Source: Aquilaria yunnanensis (taxonomy: Eukaryota; Streptophyta; Magnoliopsida; Malvales; Thymelaeaceae). From it: DNA of 64,000 nt. The notes below the pieces were generated by a model, which worked only from the letters and a program-made list of their open reading frames with translations, made no database searches and was not told the origin of the DNA. Each line of letters opens with the position of its first letter. Positions within the stretch are counted from its first letter, which is position 1. A program made the position numbers and the translations under genes. The stretch is taken from NCBI GenBank assembly GCA_039654915.1, contig CM077599.1:374501-438500 (forward strand), in the 5' to 3' direction. Of this stretch, positions 34,282-45,760 are shown one piece after another.

Positions 34282-37165
34282 TCAGGTAGTGAGAATGGAA
34301 GGAAGCAGGTGGCATATGGAGCCCACTACTGGGGCATTCGTATCTGGGAAATGCTTCAGCCCCGGAAGCTCTAGCACCTCCCCACTAGTAGGGCAAATAT
34401 ACAGTGGATAAGTCAGCAAATGGCCCGACAAGTCATGACCCGGTGTCTCATCGGATGAGTACATGTCCCAGTATTGCCCTGCCATTTGGTTTACCTTTCG
34501 GCTGCACTCCAACCTCTCTGGCTGCAGGAATCACTTGTCCTGCTTCCCCAAGTGATCGTACCACAATGCCATCCGCAGGCCATGGATTTGGCCCCTCGCT
34601 CCCGCACCCTCACTCGATAGCTGGTGCGGTTGGTACGCCCCTGTCGCAATTTCTGTGTCCCTACCACCGTCCATCGACCTCTGGTTGATGTTGGCTGATC
34701 CTATTATTATGTACTCATCATCAACTGCAATGCAAAAATCAAAATGTTGAGATAGGTACAAGCTTATAACATCATGTCAAATGTGGACTTGCCTATCATC
34801 ATTTTTGCGTGGACATAGATCATGAAACGCCTTGCTTCCTGTGCCCTGCTGTAATCAGATTTAGCTTCGGGTTTTTCCATGGGTTCATATTCCCCCATTT
34901 TCTTCATCTCTCGGTTGCCAAGGCAAAAGAATGAGAGGTAGTCTTTGGGGTTTGCTTCAACTCCTTTGGCTCGAAGGGCCTCTACCACATCCATTTACAT
35001 CATCTCCATAGTCCTCCATTGCCAGTCTAATATCGCCTGCACAGATTCACTATGTGCAACACCCTTCCGGCCACATTGGAATCACAATGTACATGCTGAA
35101 CCTCTTCCCACCCTCTATTTTGCTCACTATCTTCAGGACACTTCCTTGGGGATAAGGTTCGAAGCACCAACCTCTTCCACATTGATATCACCTGATTTCC
35201 AACTGAACGAGCTTCCTACAAAGTACTGGTTTTCGATATAGATAAATTTTTTTGCTCTTCGAATGGCACTGATGTATGCATCCTGAATGCTTCTATCAAT
35301 TACACATTCCTTGCCACTCACCAGCCCTGCTCTGGCTGCTTCTTCAGGATCTCTTGCCAAGTCAAAGGCAGCCCCTGCATCAATAGACCTGAATAACTGA
35401 ACGTTCCATGTTTCATGGTCATCTTCCGACTTAACAGGAGATGGAGGGATGAATATGTCACCAGATTCTCTTACTGGGACAAGCAGGTGCTTCTCCCCTT
35501 GCTTCCTCCACCTCTGCTGGAAACTCAAGAGTACGTCCCAAGCAACTGGACCTTCCAATAGGCAATGGATATCGTGCCAGGGCTCCCTTGGTCCACCGTT
35601 TGCAGTTGAAGCACGGAGCAAGCAAGGCTGATGAAAATAATTTCGGTGGGCTGTGCTTAGTGTCCTAAAAAGCGAATGAAATGGAGTGTCATACCGGCCA
35701 TCACAGAGATCTATCCCGCCAATGAAGCTCACAATCCTCCTCTTTTGCAGGTCACCGTTAGGCAGCTCACTGTCGACAATCACAATCTTCTGGTGATGAG
35801 TGAACATGGTGGCTATCTCTATGTCTTGAACCATGCCATGACAGTCATCAGGGTTACGTGGGCACAGAACACAGTGGACTCCTGTTTTGTGGAAGTACTC
35901 TTTTGTGTCTTCGTCATGAGTGGCCATCACTCCATCTTTTCTAAGTAACTTAACAGAAGTTCTGTCATCCCAAACAAGCATCAAAACCCTGACTCCTTCT
36001 CTAGCTTTCAATTTAAGAAGATCACCAAGGGTCATATCTCCTCCTGGAAGTTGCCTCCTCAAATCCCTTACCAAGGTGATCTTTGCATAAACGGACCAGC
36101 CAGCAATGTAAATTAAGTGCTTTGCTTCCAAGATTGCTCTAAAAATACCCTCCCAGCACCTGTGTGCTTCGTAATATTTCCCCCCAGCAAGAGGGATCTT
36201 AGGCATGAATTTATCAGGAACATGAGCATCCTGATAAAGAGTGAACCTGCAACCTTTTCTCTGGCTGAAAAGAGTGTTGGGAACTCCAGGGAACTTTTGG
36301 GCTCATGATTCCCTTAGACCAGTTGGGATGTTCAGTGACATCTGAAAACAGCGATTTCACATGGATACTGGACTCTTTATATGGAGGTTTCCGGTGTTTG
36401 TGCACAATGGTGAGCCATCTTTCTACTTGTTTTCCATCTAGCAAATCTTCAACAGGCATAGAAGCTTTCCCAGCAAAGACTGCTCCTACGCGATTATCCT
36501 CTTTAATTGAAAATACGATATTGGAAGTCCCATGTGCACAATAGATATGAAAAGATTCATTCCACTGTGGAGTAAAGCCTTCCCCTTCTACTACCCGCCT
36601 TCTGCCTATCACAGTTTTTTTCTGAACTGATGGTTACATAGAGTTTGACAACTCTCAATTCGGCATCATTCAGTAGCTGCAAGGAAGTTACAATGCAGTT
36701 CCCACATTCAGCTCAGAATACCAAAGAAAATTACTGCGCATTCATTACTGTCCATGTTCATTTGTGGATTAGAAACTATCAAGAGCGTAGATAGAAATGT
36801 TAACAGGCCAAGAGGCGCTTGGAGAAACAAATGACATCTTTTCCTAGGTTTGTTATGTGAGTGAAAGCAATATATAGCTTCGTGTGATGAGCCTGAAAAG
36901 GATGCAGAAACTAAAATGTCTCAGCTTGAATTGAAGTTCGTGATTCCTATTAACTTGTTCAAGCCAAGAGAGGAGAGGGAAAAAAGGAAACTGGAGATTG
37001 CATAATGGTTTCGTCAAGTAGCTATAAACCAATTTGTTGTAAGCAAAGCAAATGAAAAGGAAAAATATATACCTTGCAGAAACAATTACGAAAACCTTTG
37101 TCAGTAAGACGAGCAATCTCATAGATGGTCACATGTAGTGTTCCATGCAGCAGAAAAGGCGCCAT
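34282..37165 (-). pseudogene. Phospholipase D, alpha type, with multiple lesions
   Basis: Plant PLD-alpha hydrolyses membrane phospholipids to phosphatidic acid; it has an N-terminal C2 domain and two HKD motifs. Exons: 37165-37073 (MAPFLLHGTLHVTIYE), 36676-34793, 34724-34282. Present: C2 words (NESFHIYCAHG), HKD1 in [28 protein letters not shown] joined to [17 protein letters not shown] (HKD2), and the C-terminus PSILTT. Lesions against the family frame: a shift in an A-run (36615-36621), an extra base near 36294, shifts near 35136 and 35090, a TAA where the family has tyrosine (about 34996), and a TGA at 34531-34533. The second intron uses a GC donor (ATAG, then GCAAGT). It resembles PLD-alpha-1/3. 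Sequencing error could explain one or two lesions, but not so many. Confidence 0.8.
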
Positions 37166-37759
37166 AGTTTCAACTCAGCTCTCCCAAAGTCACATCTAGT
37201 CAGGATCTAGTTAGACGAAGGTGCAATGCAACGCAAATTAGACCCTTAAAAATGAATCCTCTGGCCAGTAAAATATTGGTCAGAGACATATGCATGTGTG
37301 CTCACCTTCACAGCTAAGCCACAAGAGAGTTCAAGTTAGCTAAAGATTATTAAGGTACAAATCAATTGAGAAGGTGAATGGATTTCGATTTTATATATGT
37401 ATATATAATGGTTATCTGTTGAATATTCCAAGTTTGTTTCTAGGCGTTACATGAATCTGTAACAACTATATCTTTTAATATGGGGAAATCTCCGGAGGTT
37501 TCTTATTATTATTATTATTATTATTTTCTCTTAGCTCTTTGACCTTTCCCTTTAGTCTCCGGTGAAGTACAGCTCGAATAAAATTTTAAAATTGCAACTT
37601 TCAACTTCCGAACTGAGCTCCTTGATGAATGAAATGCCTCAAGGTTTCTTGCTCTCGAGAACTAGCATTTGCTTTTGTTGGCCCATATGCAATCAAGAGC
37701 AGGGTGAAATGGTTGTTTTAAAAATTTTAGCAAAATTAAATTTTACAACAAAATTCACT
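37166..37759. other. Upstream flank of the PLD copy
   Basis: No gene seen. (TTA)n tract near 37505-37525. A TATATATGTATATATAA stretch lies at 37394-37410, about 240 bp above the PLD start, and might be its TATA region. Confidence 0.4.
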
Positions 37760-39023
37760 TAACCAAAGAGCAAGAACAAACCAAGTAATGTTAAGCTCAA
37801 ATAAAGCAAGTAAATAAAAAAAGATAAAGAAAAGAGTGCATCGGGATTTATAGAGGTTCAACTCCACTAACCGGAATCTACATCTTCTCTTCAAGCTTGC
37901 CCACTTGAGATTTCTTCCATTATGTCTTGATCAAAATTACAATGTTATTTTCTTTAAAGTTCACATCCAACCAAACACTAGTTTTTTTTAAGGCTAACTA
38001 GAAATCACTCCCTAATTTTCTTTAAAGATCACTAAGAATCACTCCTCACACAAGAGATTCTAAAGTTTGAAGTGTTTTCAAACTCACAAGCTCATACAAT
38101 AGCACTCTTTGCCAGATATACAAGTAAAAGTACAAGAACACTAATGATTTTCTCAAGATAAGCTCTTTCTCTTGGATTTGATGATGAATTTTCATTTCTA
38201 AAGGCCATGAATTCCTTCCAAAGTGTTTCTCCATGTATTTATACTCATTTGCGGGCCAAAGAGACGTTTGAAGAACTGTTGAGAATGTCAGAAAAGTCTC
38301 CATGAAAAAATGTGACCGTTGCTGTCAAATTTGATAGGTTTTTGCTTTTGTCACCCAGTTTTACCCAGGTGAAAAACTTTCACTTGGTTGAAAATTTGGT
38401 CTCATAGCGAAACCTCAAGTTTGAACTCCAACGGTTATATTGCTCATTAATAACATGTCAGCAACTGGTCCACGTGTTAATCTGATGTGGCATGGTTTTA
38501 AAAAAAAATTTAAAAGAATTTTCAAACCGAAAAATCACGCGTAAGTCTGGAATCACTTTTCACCCAGTTGAAAAATTTTCACTCGAGTGTTCTCCTGTTC
38601 CAAAACAAAAATGCTCTCGAGTTTAAAAAATTGCTCCAGTTTCACCCATTGAAAAATTTTTACTCGGATATTTTTCTGTTCCAGAATCAAAATGCTTTTA
38701 GATTTGAAAAAATACTTCAGTTTCAACACGTTGAAATATTTTCACTCTGTTGAAACTGTAGCTCCAAATTTTTCTCACTTCAAAACTTCCAAACCTCAAT
38801 GAATTTTTCACCAAAAATATTTCTTCCTTGACAAGCAATGCTTGAATCACCATAAATACCTCAAATATACTTAAGAAATAATTTTCCTTCCAAATATTAA
38901 AACTTTATCAACAAGAGACCAATATATAAATCTTTAAGTAGAGCTTTAAAACACATAAAATAAATATGTTTTGTTATCATCAAAATCAAATAAATATGAA
39001 CAATGAATGGAACAAATCCAACA
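37760..39023 (-). repeat. LTR-like repeat, probable solo or truncated LTR
   Basis: On the minus strand it begins TGTTGGATTTGTTCCATTC followed by TTTGATGATAACA, a frequent opening of plant LTRs. It has a TATA box (TATAAATAC, complement of 38235-38243). The other border near 37760 is not firm and no target duplication was found. It contains an ~81-bp tandem repeat at 38558-38757. Confidence 0.45.
38558..38757. repeat. Tandem repeat, ~81-bp unit, 2.4 copies
   Basis: Successive units start at 38558, about 38640 and about 38721, each opening TTTCAmCC...TTGAAAAATTTT and carrying CTGTTCCA and AAAATGCT. The sequence just upstream (38345-38410) has related CACCCAG/GTGAAAAA words, so older copies may exist. 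Confidence 0.7.
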
Positions 39024-39563
39024 GCTTTAAGCATGCTCAACAAAACAAAAGTTACGCCAGAGGGGACCAGTTTCATTCACCAACTTCATTAATAAAAATT
39101 GATGGAAGCTTTATTTGGCAAGACATATGCATAACCTAACCCACGTCTAAGCGCGCTTTGGAAGCAGCCATGTTTGACTCAAAACAGCTATGTCGACCTC
39201 TCATTTTCACGAGCTAGCTAAGAGTCTGCTGGCTGTTTCACAAGGGTAGTTAAAGATGCAAGAATAAGGATAAGTTTACAGCAATATTGGGGAGATATCT
39301 GGATCACCAGTCACTTTGATTACCAGCGGTTTACTAGAAAATCTTGATCTAATAGGAGTGTTATAATGATGCAGAATAAATCGTTTGTTGCTTTCCTTTG
39401 AAGGTAAGATGAAAATGTTCATCAAAATAAAAACAAATAACATAAAAGGTGAAAATGTTCCACATTTCTGTGCAAGCAACAGGTTACCTTCCTTGGGGAT
39501 CGATAACCAACTCAAATAGAGTTTTTCTTTTCTACAAAATAAAGCGCAGTTGATCACATTGAT
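39024..39563. other. 3' flank of the TBC gene
   Basis: No other gene recognised. Probably includes the TBC gene's 3' UTR just below 39564. Confidence 0.4.
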
Positions 39564-42341
39564 TTAAAGGGAAAGGGGGTAGGAAGATGTATCAGGGCTC
39601 AGATCCTGAGCAACCTGTAGAAGATGTTCAATGTTGATATCCGGATAGTGCTGTAGAAGCCTCAAGTTAGCAGCAAAATCACCATTTAAAAGCTCACTCT
39701 TCACACACAAAAGCATAGCACAGCAGACCCGTAGAAGCATATCCTGCGCCCCTCCAATGGGAAAGGAAGAAACAAAACTGAAGGAGCTAATGAATGAGAT
39801 CCTAATAAGCAGCACAACTTCGTAAATTATAAGAAACTTACCTGTACACCGAAGGGATTACTCAGAAGAGAATCCCATATTCTCAAGATACACTGAATAT
39901 TGAACTCTTGTGTCAGTAACAAAGTTATCCACCTGAAGGCATAGAACTGAGGCTTAACCTGCATATCAATGAAATTATCAAGATCATAAAGTAATTCCAA
40001 CAAGATGGAATTGCCAACTGCTATAAACAGTAATGCTGAACATGAGTTTCTCGTGCTTTTGTTGCCTTTTCTGTCTCCTTTGTTTTTTCCGGTAGCCGGA
40101 TGTATCTAAATTTTTATGAAGGGGAAAGGGCTTCAGTAACAGTCAACTAGGCCAGGGAAATGTGGTTGCCTGAGACGTGAATTCAAGATGGCGCCACAAT
40201 TGCTCATCATTGACCTTCAGCAACTCTGACAAGCGGGAAAGTGTGGAAAGTATACCCACTGAACTATTATCCAGTTGTTCACAGAAGTGATCAATGGAAT
40301 CACCCATTAATCGTACAAAGCAAGAAAAGCTATCCGCTTCCACATTCGCCTGTAGATCAGAGAGTACAATATGTCAAGCCTGCTACTTTTTTTCTGAAGC
40401 ACAATATATCTGTTTCGATCCTGACATATGCCACACCATAAAAAGAGACCCCAAAAAGGGAGAAAATTTCAAGGATAAAGAGCAATTCTTACAGCATTCT
40501 GCTCATCTGTATCAGTGCTGAAAACATAATAAATGGGTGCCAAAACCTCATTCATGCCTTGCACATAGCTGATAGCAGGATTCAGTTTTGCAAATAGTAT
40601 AAGAATATTCCTCATTGCTTCCTGTATGAAAGCACAAGCTTTTTCAGGGAAGAAGTTTCTGCTTCATCTATAAGCTGAAGCTTGCGGCCAAATACACTGT
40701 GAACTCAAATCTTGAAGTCCGTTCTGTTAATGAAGGAGCGATTCCCTTATCCAAGTAAACGATAAAGAAAAGATGACACGAGTAGAGAAGAAGAAAAAGG
40801 ATTGGAAGTTGAGCACACCCTGTTTTTTCTGCCGAACGATGAATCTCCTGCAAAGAATTTCATCTCAGGATGTGTGCGGCGCAGATCACGGTCAATCTGT
40901 TCTGTGATCTCGGTGTGCTAGACAATATGAATTTTTTATTGCACATGCGGGCCCCAAAAAGAAGAACAAAGATGAGCCAACCATAGCACGCAGCACCATT
41001 TGTTCAGGAGATGTCTTAAATAATACAGAAAGACGAATTACTTGAAAGTACTGGTGCCATGCACTAGCCTTTCCTAGGCTTAACGGGTGATCTTCAAGAG
41101 AGACTTCACGTCTCCTGAGTGGTCCACCATCGGCATTATGCTCATTGCCACGCAATGCTTCATGTCTTGTCCTTCCAAATTCAGACTGTCTAGATTGAAA
41201 AAGATTTATCAATATCTGTTAAATACAAAGTGCATTAAGGGCAACATGTTTCATTTCTTTTAAGCAGAGCAAGGAGTTGACATACAACGTAAGTAACATA
41301 GAGGAAAATGAGAATGAGTGATGATGATCGGCATCTTACAGGAGTTGACAAGAGCTCCTCCTTTAGCTGGGCATACTTCAACCTATTCTCAGCCAGCTCC
41401 TTTTCCCATAAGTCTCGAGATGGTGGCAAATAACCAAGGAGCAGCTTTCATCACAGTGGAAAGGAACAAAAAGAATCATTCAACTAATTATAAATGAATT
41501 CCACGGCTGCCTCTCTTCTAACACATTACAGGTAGATGACAAGAACTACCTCCTACCATATCCTTAGCTATCAGTTTTCAGGCGGTAAGAACAAACAGCT
41601 TTTATACATAAAGAAATGAATTCAGCCTGTCTTATAGACAGTTAATCCGTCGAGCTAACTGAGACCCAATGCCACATTTGCTTCACTGCAACGCCTGTCC
41701 TATCGTCCTGCTTCATTTTGCTTTAAAGTGAGCTAGCTTGGAATGGATTGATTCGTTACATTAGGCTTTGAATTTTTTGTTTATGCTTAGTACATTAAAA
41801 TGGAAATGGGTTTGTTTACCTTCCAAACAGTGGCGCGCGGGCCTCCTCCATCAGGAAGGCCAGTGCTGGCAATTCTCTGCAACTTGTCCAAATTTATGTC
41901 CCTCTGAGAGACCTAATCACCCAACAACAACAAGGAATTTAGTTACCCCAAAAAACCGCGGCCGTAGTTGGATTGGACGTACGGTGCATTTCCCGAAATT
42001 GATAAACAAAAAAAAAACTAACAGGGCAGACCTACCTCGTACTCAATGTCAGACCTCTTCTCATCCGCCTCAAAGCCCTCCGGCAACGAATTGAGGCCCG
42101 ATCCATCTCCATCTGCAGGCTTCTTCCGAACCTTGTGATCCAGCGGTTCAGCAGTGCCCTTCCTCATGCTCAGGATTTCATCGTCGCTCTCGCAGTCCCT
42201 GTCCGAGTCATAGGAGCTGGGCTGGAGAACCTCCAGTTCTTCACCGGAATCAAAGAGCGAAGCAGAGCCTCCGTTTTCATCTTCGCCGGAAACAAGGCTG
42301 CCGAGGTGGTCGGCGAGCTTGAGTTTGCCCCTCTTGAGCAT
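39564..42341 (-). CDS. TBC-domain Rab GTPase-activating protein, complete, 9 exons, 450 aa
   Basis: A TBC1D13/Gyp1-like RabGAP, which stimulates GTP hydrolysis by Rab proteins in vesicle traffic. Exons on the minus strand: 42341-42036, 41912-41820, 41444-41340, 41185-41042, 40917-40819, 40621-40493, 40349-40170, 39958-39842, 39743-39564. All are in phase, giving 1353 nt with the stop. An acidic N-terminal region (about 1-100) precedes the TBC domain, which opens with GLPDGGGPRATVWK and LLLGYLPP. Both catalytic fingers are present: the arginine finger IDRDLRR (I224, D227, R230) and the glutamine finger YVQGMNE (Y268, Q270). Then come FYAFRWITLLLTQEF and a C-terminal LLRVCCAMLL helix. Intron 7 has a GC donor (CAG, then GCAACC); the other introns are GT-AG. 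It should be functional. Confidence 0.9.
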
Positions 42342-43199
42342 GGCGGTGAAAAGGAAGTAGCGGATTCGGAGGTGGATTGCATTTTCTCCCTGCTTCTCGC
42401 CTCTCCCTCCCCTCTCGAGGAGACTGGTAGTTACTTCTGTTGAATGGTAGGTGGCGCCTCCGCTACTTACATTTTGCTATTATTATCCACGATAAACTAA
42501 CAATTTTATCACCGTAAAGTAGTTAAACGACTAAGTTTACTGAGACCAAATGTTCCATCGACATTATAAAAATTTATAAATTTATCATTTTTCTGTTAAG
42601 TAAGGAAAAAAATAATTTTAGTCTTTATCTCTTCACAGATAAAATTTAAATTTAATCCCTTAATTATTTGATTTATCCTAAAATAGTCCCCTAATTTTAA
42701 AAGTAACTATTAATGTTCCCTAGCTAAAGCAACACGCTCAATTTGAGTCTCTCATTTGTCAATTGAGCCGTTTTTTTTTATGGAACTTGCCTACTTGACA
42801 CCTATAATGTCACGTGGCTTTCTCTTTAACTAAATGAGCGGTCGATCGTCAAAACAATAAAAATAAATTCAGTTTCACTAACAATTCAAAATAAATAAAT
42901 TTATATTATAGTAATGAAAACAGGGTCAAATCCTAAAGGAAATTTTTTAACAGAAAACTTCCTATCAAAAAATTGAAATAAAAAATTAAGAGATTTCTTG
43001 AATGAGTAACTCTTGCATGAATCGAGTTTATGCCGTGCGGCATCCCTGAAAAATTTATTAATTGTCATTTTGGCCTCGCTTCCCGTAAGGGAACAATCAG
43101 GCAGCCAACAGAGAGGTACTAATTACATAGCTTGTGCGATGGAGACAAACACGGAGTGGTCAGGATCTCTTAAAAAAATCAAGGAGTTGACAGTTTAAT

Positions 43200-44580
43200 T
43201 CTTGTTGGGGGCAAACCGTCAGCTTCTATAGTTTTTATTTTTTTTTCTTTTTCCCCAATCTTTTTCGTTTCAGTATTTTTTCCCGCACCTTTTTTTTTTT
43301 ATTTTTTCAGTTTTCTTGCAGCTCTCCATTTTTTATTTTCTTTTTCTAATTTTATTTTTTTATTTACTAGTTTTTCCTTATTCTTTTGTATTATTCCCAA
43401 TTTTATTTTATTTTACTAGTTTTATTCTCTTTTTTTTCTAAATTTTATTCCTAGTCATTGGAGCTAGATAACTACTATAGATTGTGTGCTTTTTATTCAT
43501 TGTTATTTATTCTTTTATAAATCTATTCATTTCAATTCCTGTATGTTCTTTTTTAGTTTTTATATATTCTTTTATGTATAACTGTTTGTTCTATTATAAA
43601 TATGTTCTTTTTCAATTCATATCTATTTTTTTTAAGTTTTCATGTGTTCTGTTATGTATAGTTGTTTGTTCTTTTATAAATATATATTTTTTCAATTCTT
43701 ATATGTTCTTTTATTTTTTTTCTTTTTTATGTTTCTATATGTTTTTTTTTTATGAATTGTTGTTTGTTCTTTTTCAATTGCTCTATGTTTTACATGATGT
43801 TTGGTCTATTTTCATGTTTCCATTGTTCTGTAAGCAAATAGTATTTGTTCTTTTCTTTTCTTTTTTCTTTCTTAGTTCCTACATATTCTTTTATTCATTA
43901 TTGTTTGTTATTTTTTAGTTTTTATATGTTCTTTTTTTTTTTATAAATTTTCTTCTTAGTTGTCGGAGTGAGATAGCCATTATAGATTGTATGTCTTCTA
44001 TGCATTGTTATTTATTATTTTATAAATCTATTGTTTTTAGTTCCTATATATTCTTTTATATTTATTCTTTTTTAGTTTCTATATGTTCTTTTATGTACAG
44101 TTGTTTTTTATTTTATAAATATTTTCTTTTTCAATTCTTATCCATTCTTTTTTTTTTGTTTTTTTAATTTTTTTTAGTTGTAATATGTTCTTTTATGTAT
44201 AGTTGTTTTGTTCTTTTATAAATATGTTCTTCTTCAATTCCTATCCGTTCTTTTGTTTTTGTCATTTTTTTAGTTTCTCTATGTTCTTTTATTTATAGTT
44301 GTTTTTTCTTTTATAAATATTTTTGTTAAGTTCTTATATGTTCTTTTTTTTTTAATTTTTTTTATGGTTCTATATGTTCATTTATGAATTGTTGTTTGTT
44401 CTTTTTCAATTGCTCTATGTTCTACATGATGTATGGTCTATTCTCATGTCTCCATTGTTTTGTAAGCAAATAGTTTTTATTTTTATTTTCTTAGTTCCTA
44501 CGTATTCTTTTATTCATTAATGTTTTTTATTTTTTAGTTTCTATATGTTCTTTTATTTCCAATTTTTCTTTCTCTTTTTC
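43200..44580. repeat. T-rich tract with two long direct copies
   Basis: Very T-rich plus strand built from words such as TATGTTCTTTTAT and TTATAAATATGTTCTTTTTC. Two diverged direct copies can be aligned, about 43460-43860 and about 43960-44480. Both contain ATAGATTGT, TCAATTGCTCTATGTT, CATGATGT, GGTCTATT and TTTTGTAAGCAAATAGT or a close form. The copy spacing grows from ~500 to ~630 bp, so the second copy has expanded. Open frames here are low complexity. Confidence 0.7.
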
Positions 44581-45114
44581 ATTTTTTGGTATTATTACTA
44601 GTTTTATATATTGTTTTGTTTCCAGTTTTATAAAAAGAACAAATAAAACTTATAATAATTGAAAAAAAATAAATAAAATGATCAAAGAATAGATAAAATT
44701 GATAAAAATAATAAAAAAAACTAATAAAAGAACAGATAGAACTGATGACTAACAAATAAAAGTGAGAACAATACGGGAATGAAGTAAAGAGGGAAAACAA
44801 GAAAAATAAACAACAGAAGCAAAAAGAATAAAAAAATGAAGTAAAGAAGAAAACAAGAAAAATACGAAAAAACAAATCAAATAACACACAAAGAGAGAAA
44901 GATAAAGAAGAAAAGCTGAGATAGGCAAAATGAGAACAAAACAAAACTACTTTCATGTCTCAAATCGGCGATGTCACCAGATTTCCCCAATGTCCTTACC
45001 TTTCCACTGAATACGGAACAATACTTGCAGTCCAATGTTTAGACATAAGTATCTTTTTGGTCCCGGCACATACAAAGACCCAGCGTACGCAAGCTTTATC
45101 ATTCTTGAATTGAA

Positions 45115-45760
45115 TGCTGAAATAAATTAATTATAGAATTAAAATAAAATTAAATAATATTAAAAACATTTAGTTTGTGGTTGATTATCTATTACAGTTA
45201 CACAGTTGATCATCGAACAAAAATTATTCTTTAATTCAAGCAAATAAATTGGACTCTCTTTAGAGCTAAAAAGCACCCAAAGAATTCAGTAGTAAAATTA
45301 ACAAAAAAAAGCTTTAGATTAATTTCTTAATTTGAGCAACCAGATATTGAAAATTAATTTCTAATAAACTCAAAATTAGCATTAAGAACAATGAACAAAA
45401 AAAGTTTATTCCAGCCAACCATCCAAAAGTTTGAACAATTTAACCTATCTACTTCTTCTGTATGAACTAACCAAAAATAAAAATAATCTCCAATTAATTC
45501 ACTTGCTTCTAATCAAATTTTCCCACCTAAGCGGTTTGAAAGAAAATCAAGCAAATTTGTAATTATGGAACTAATCCAACAAGCGAAAATAGAAAAATTA
45601 ATTATAATAAATCTCAACCACGAAGATAAAACCAATTCTCACAAATGTGTTAGCAATGGAAATCATTCCTTTAAACTGAACAAAAAAATTACTCACTCCC
45701 GTTTTGAATGAAAGACAAAGAGAAATAGAGAAAAACCTAAGCTGTCTCGAGAGAGAGAGA
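45115..45760 (-). repeat. Inverted copy of the 33.2-33.9 kb dispersed repeat
   Basis: Read on the minus strand it follows 33225-33905 block by block: GAGTGAGTAATTTTT, then the beginning of the leader, GAAGCAAGTGAATTAATTGG, GGTTGGCTGGAATAAACTTT-like sequence, and TTTCAGCATTCAATT at the end. It lacks the hAT insertion carried by the other copy, which supports that insertion being later. It lies inside the composite Mutator-like element. Confidence 0.75.

Noticed and set aside
43484..43918. 144-residue Phe/Leu/Tyr-rich frame
   Set aside because: Translation of a T-rich repeat tract; the apparent membrane protein is compositional.
44579..44956. 125-residue Phe/Ser-rich minus-strand frame
   Set aside because: Complement of the A-rich tract next to the T-rich repeat; same artefact.
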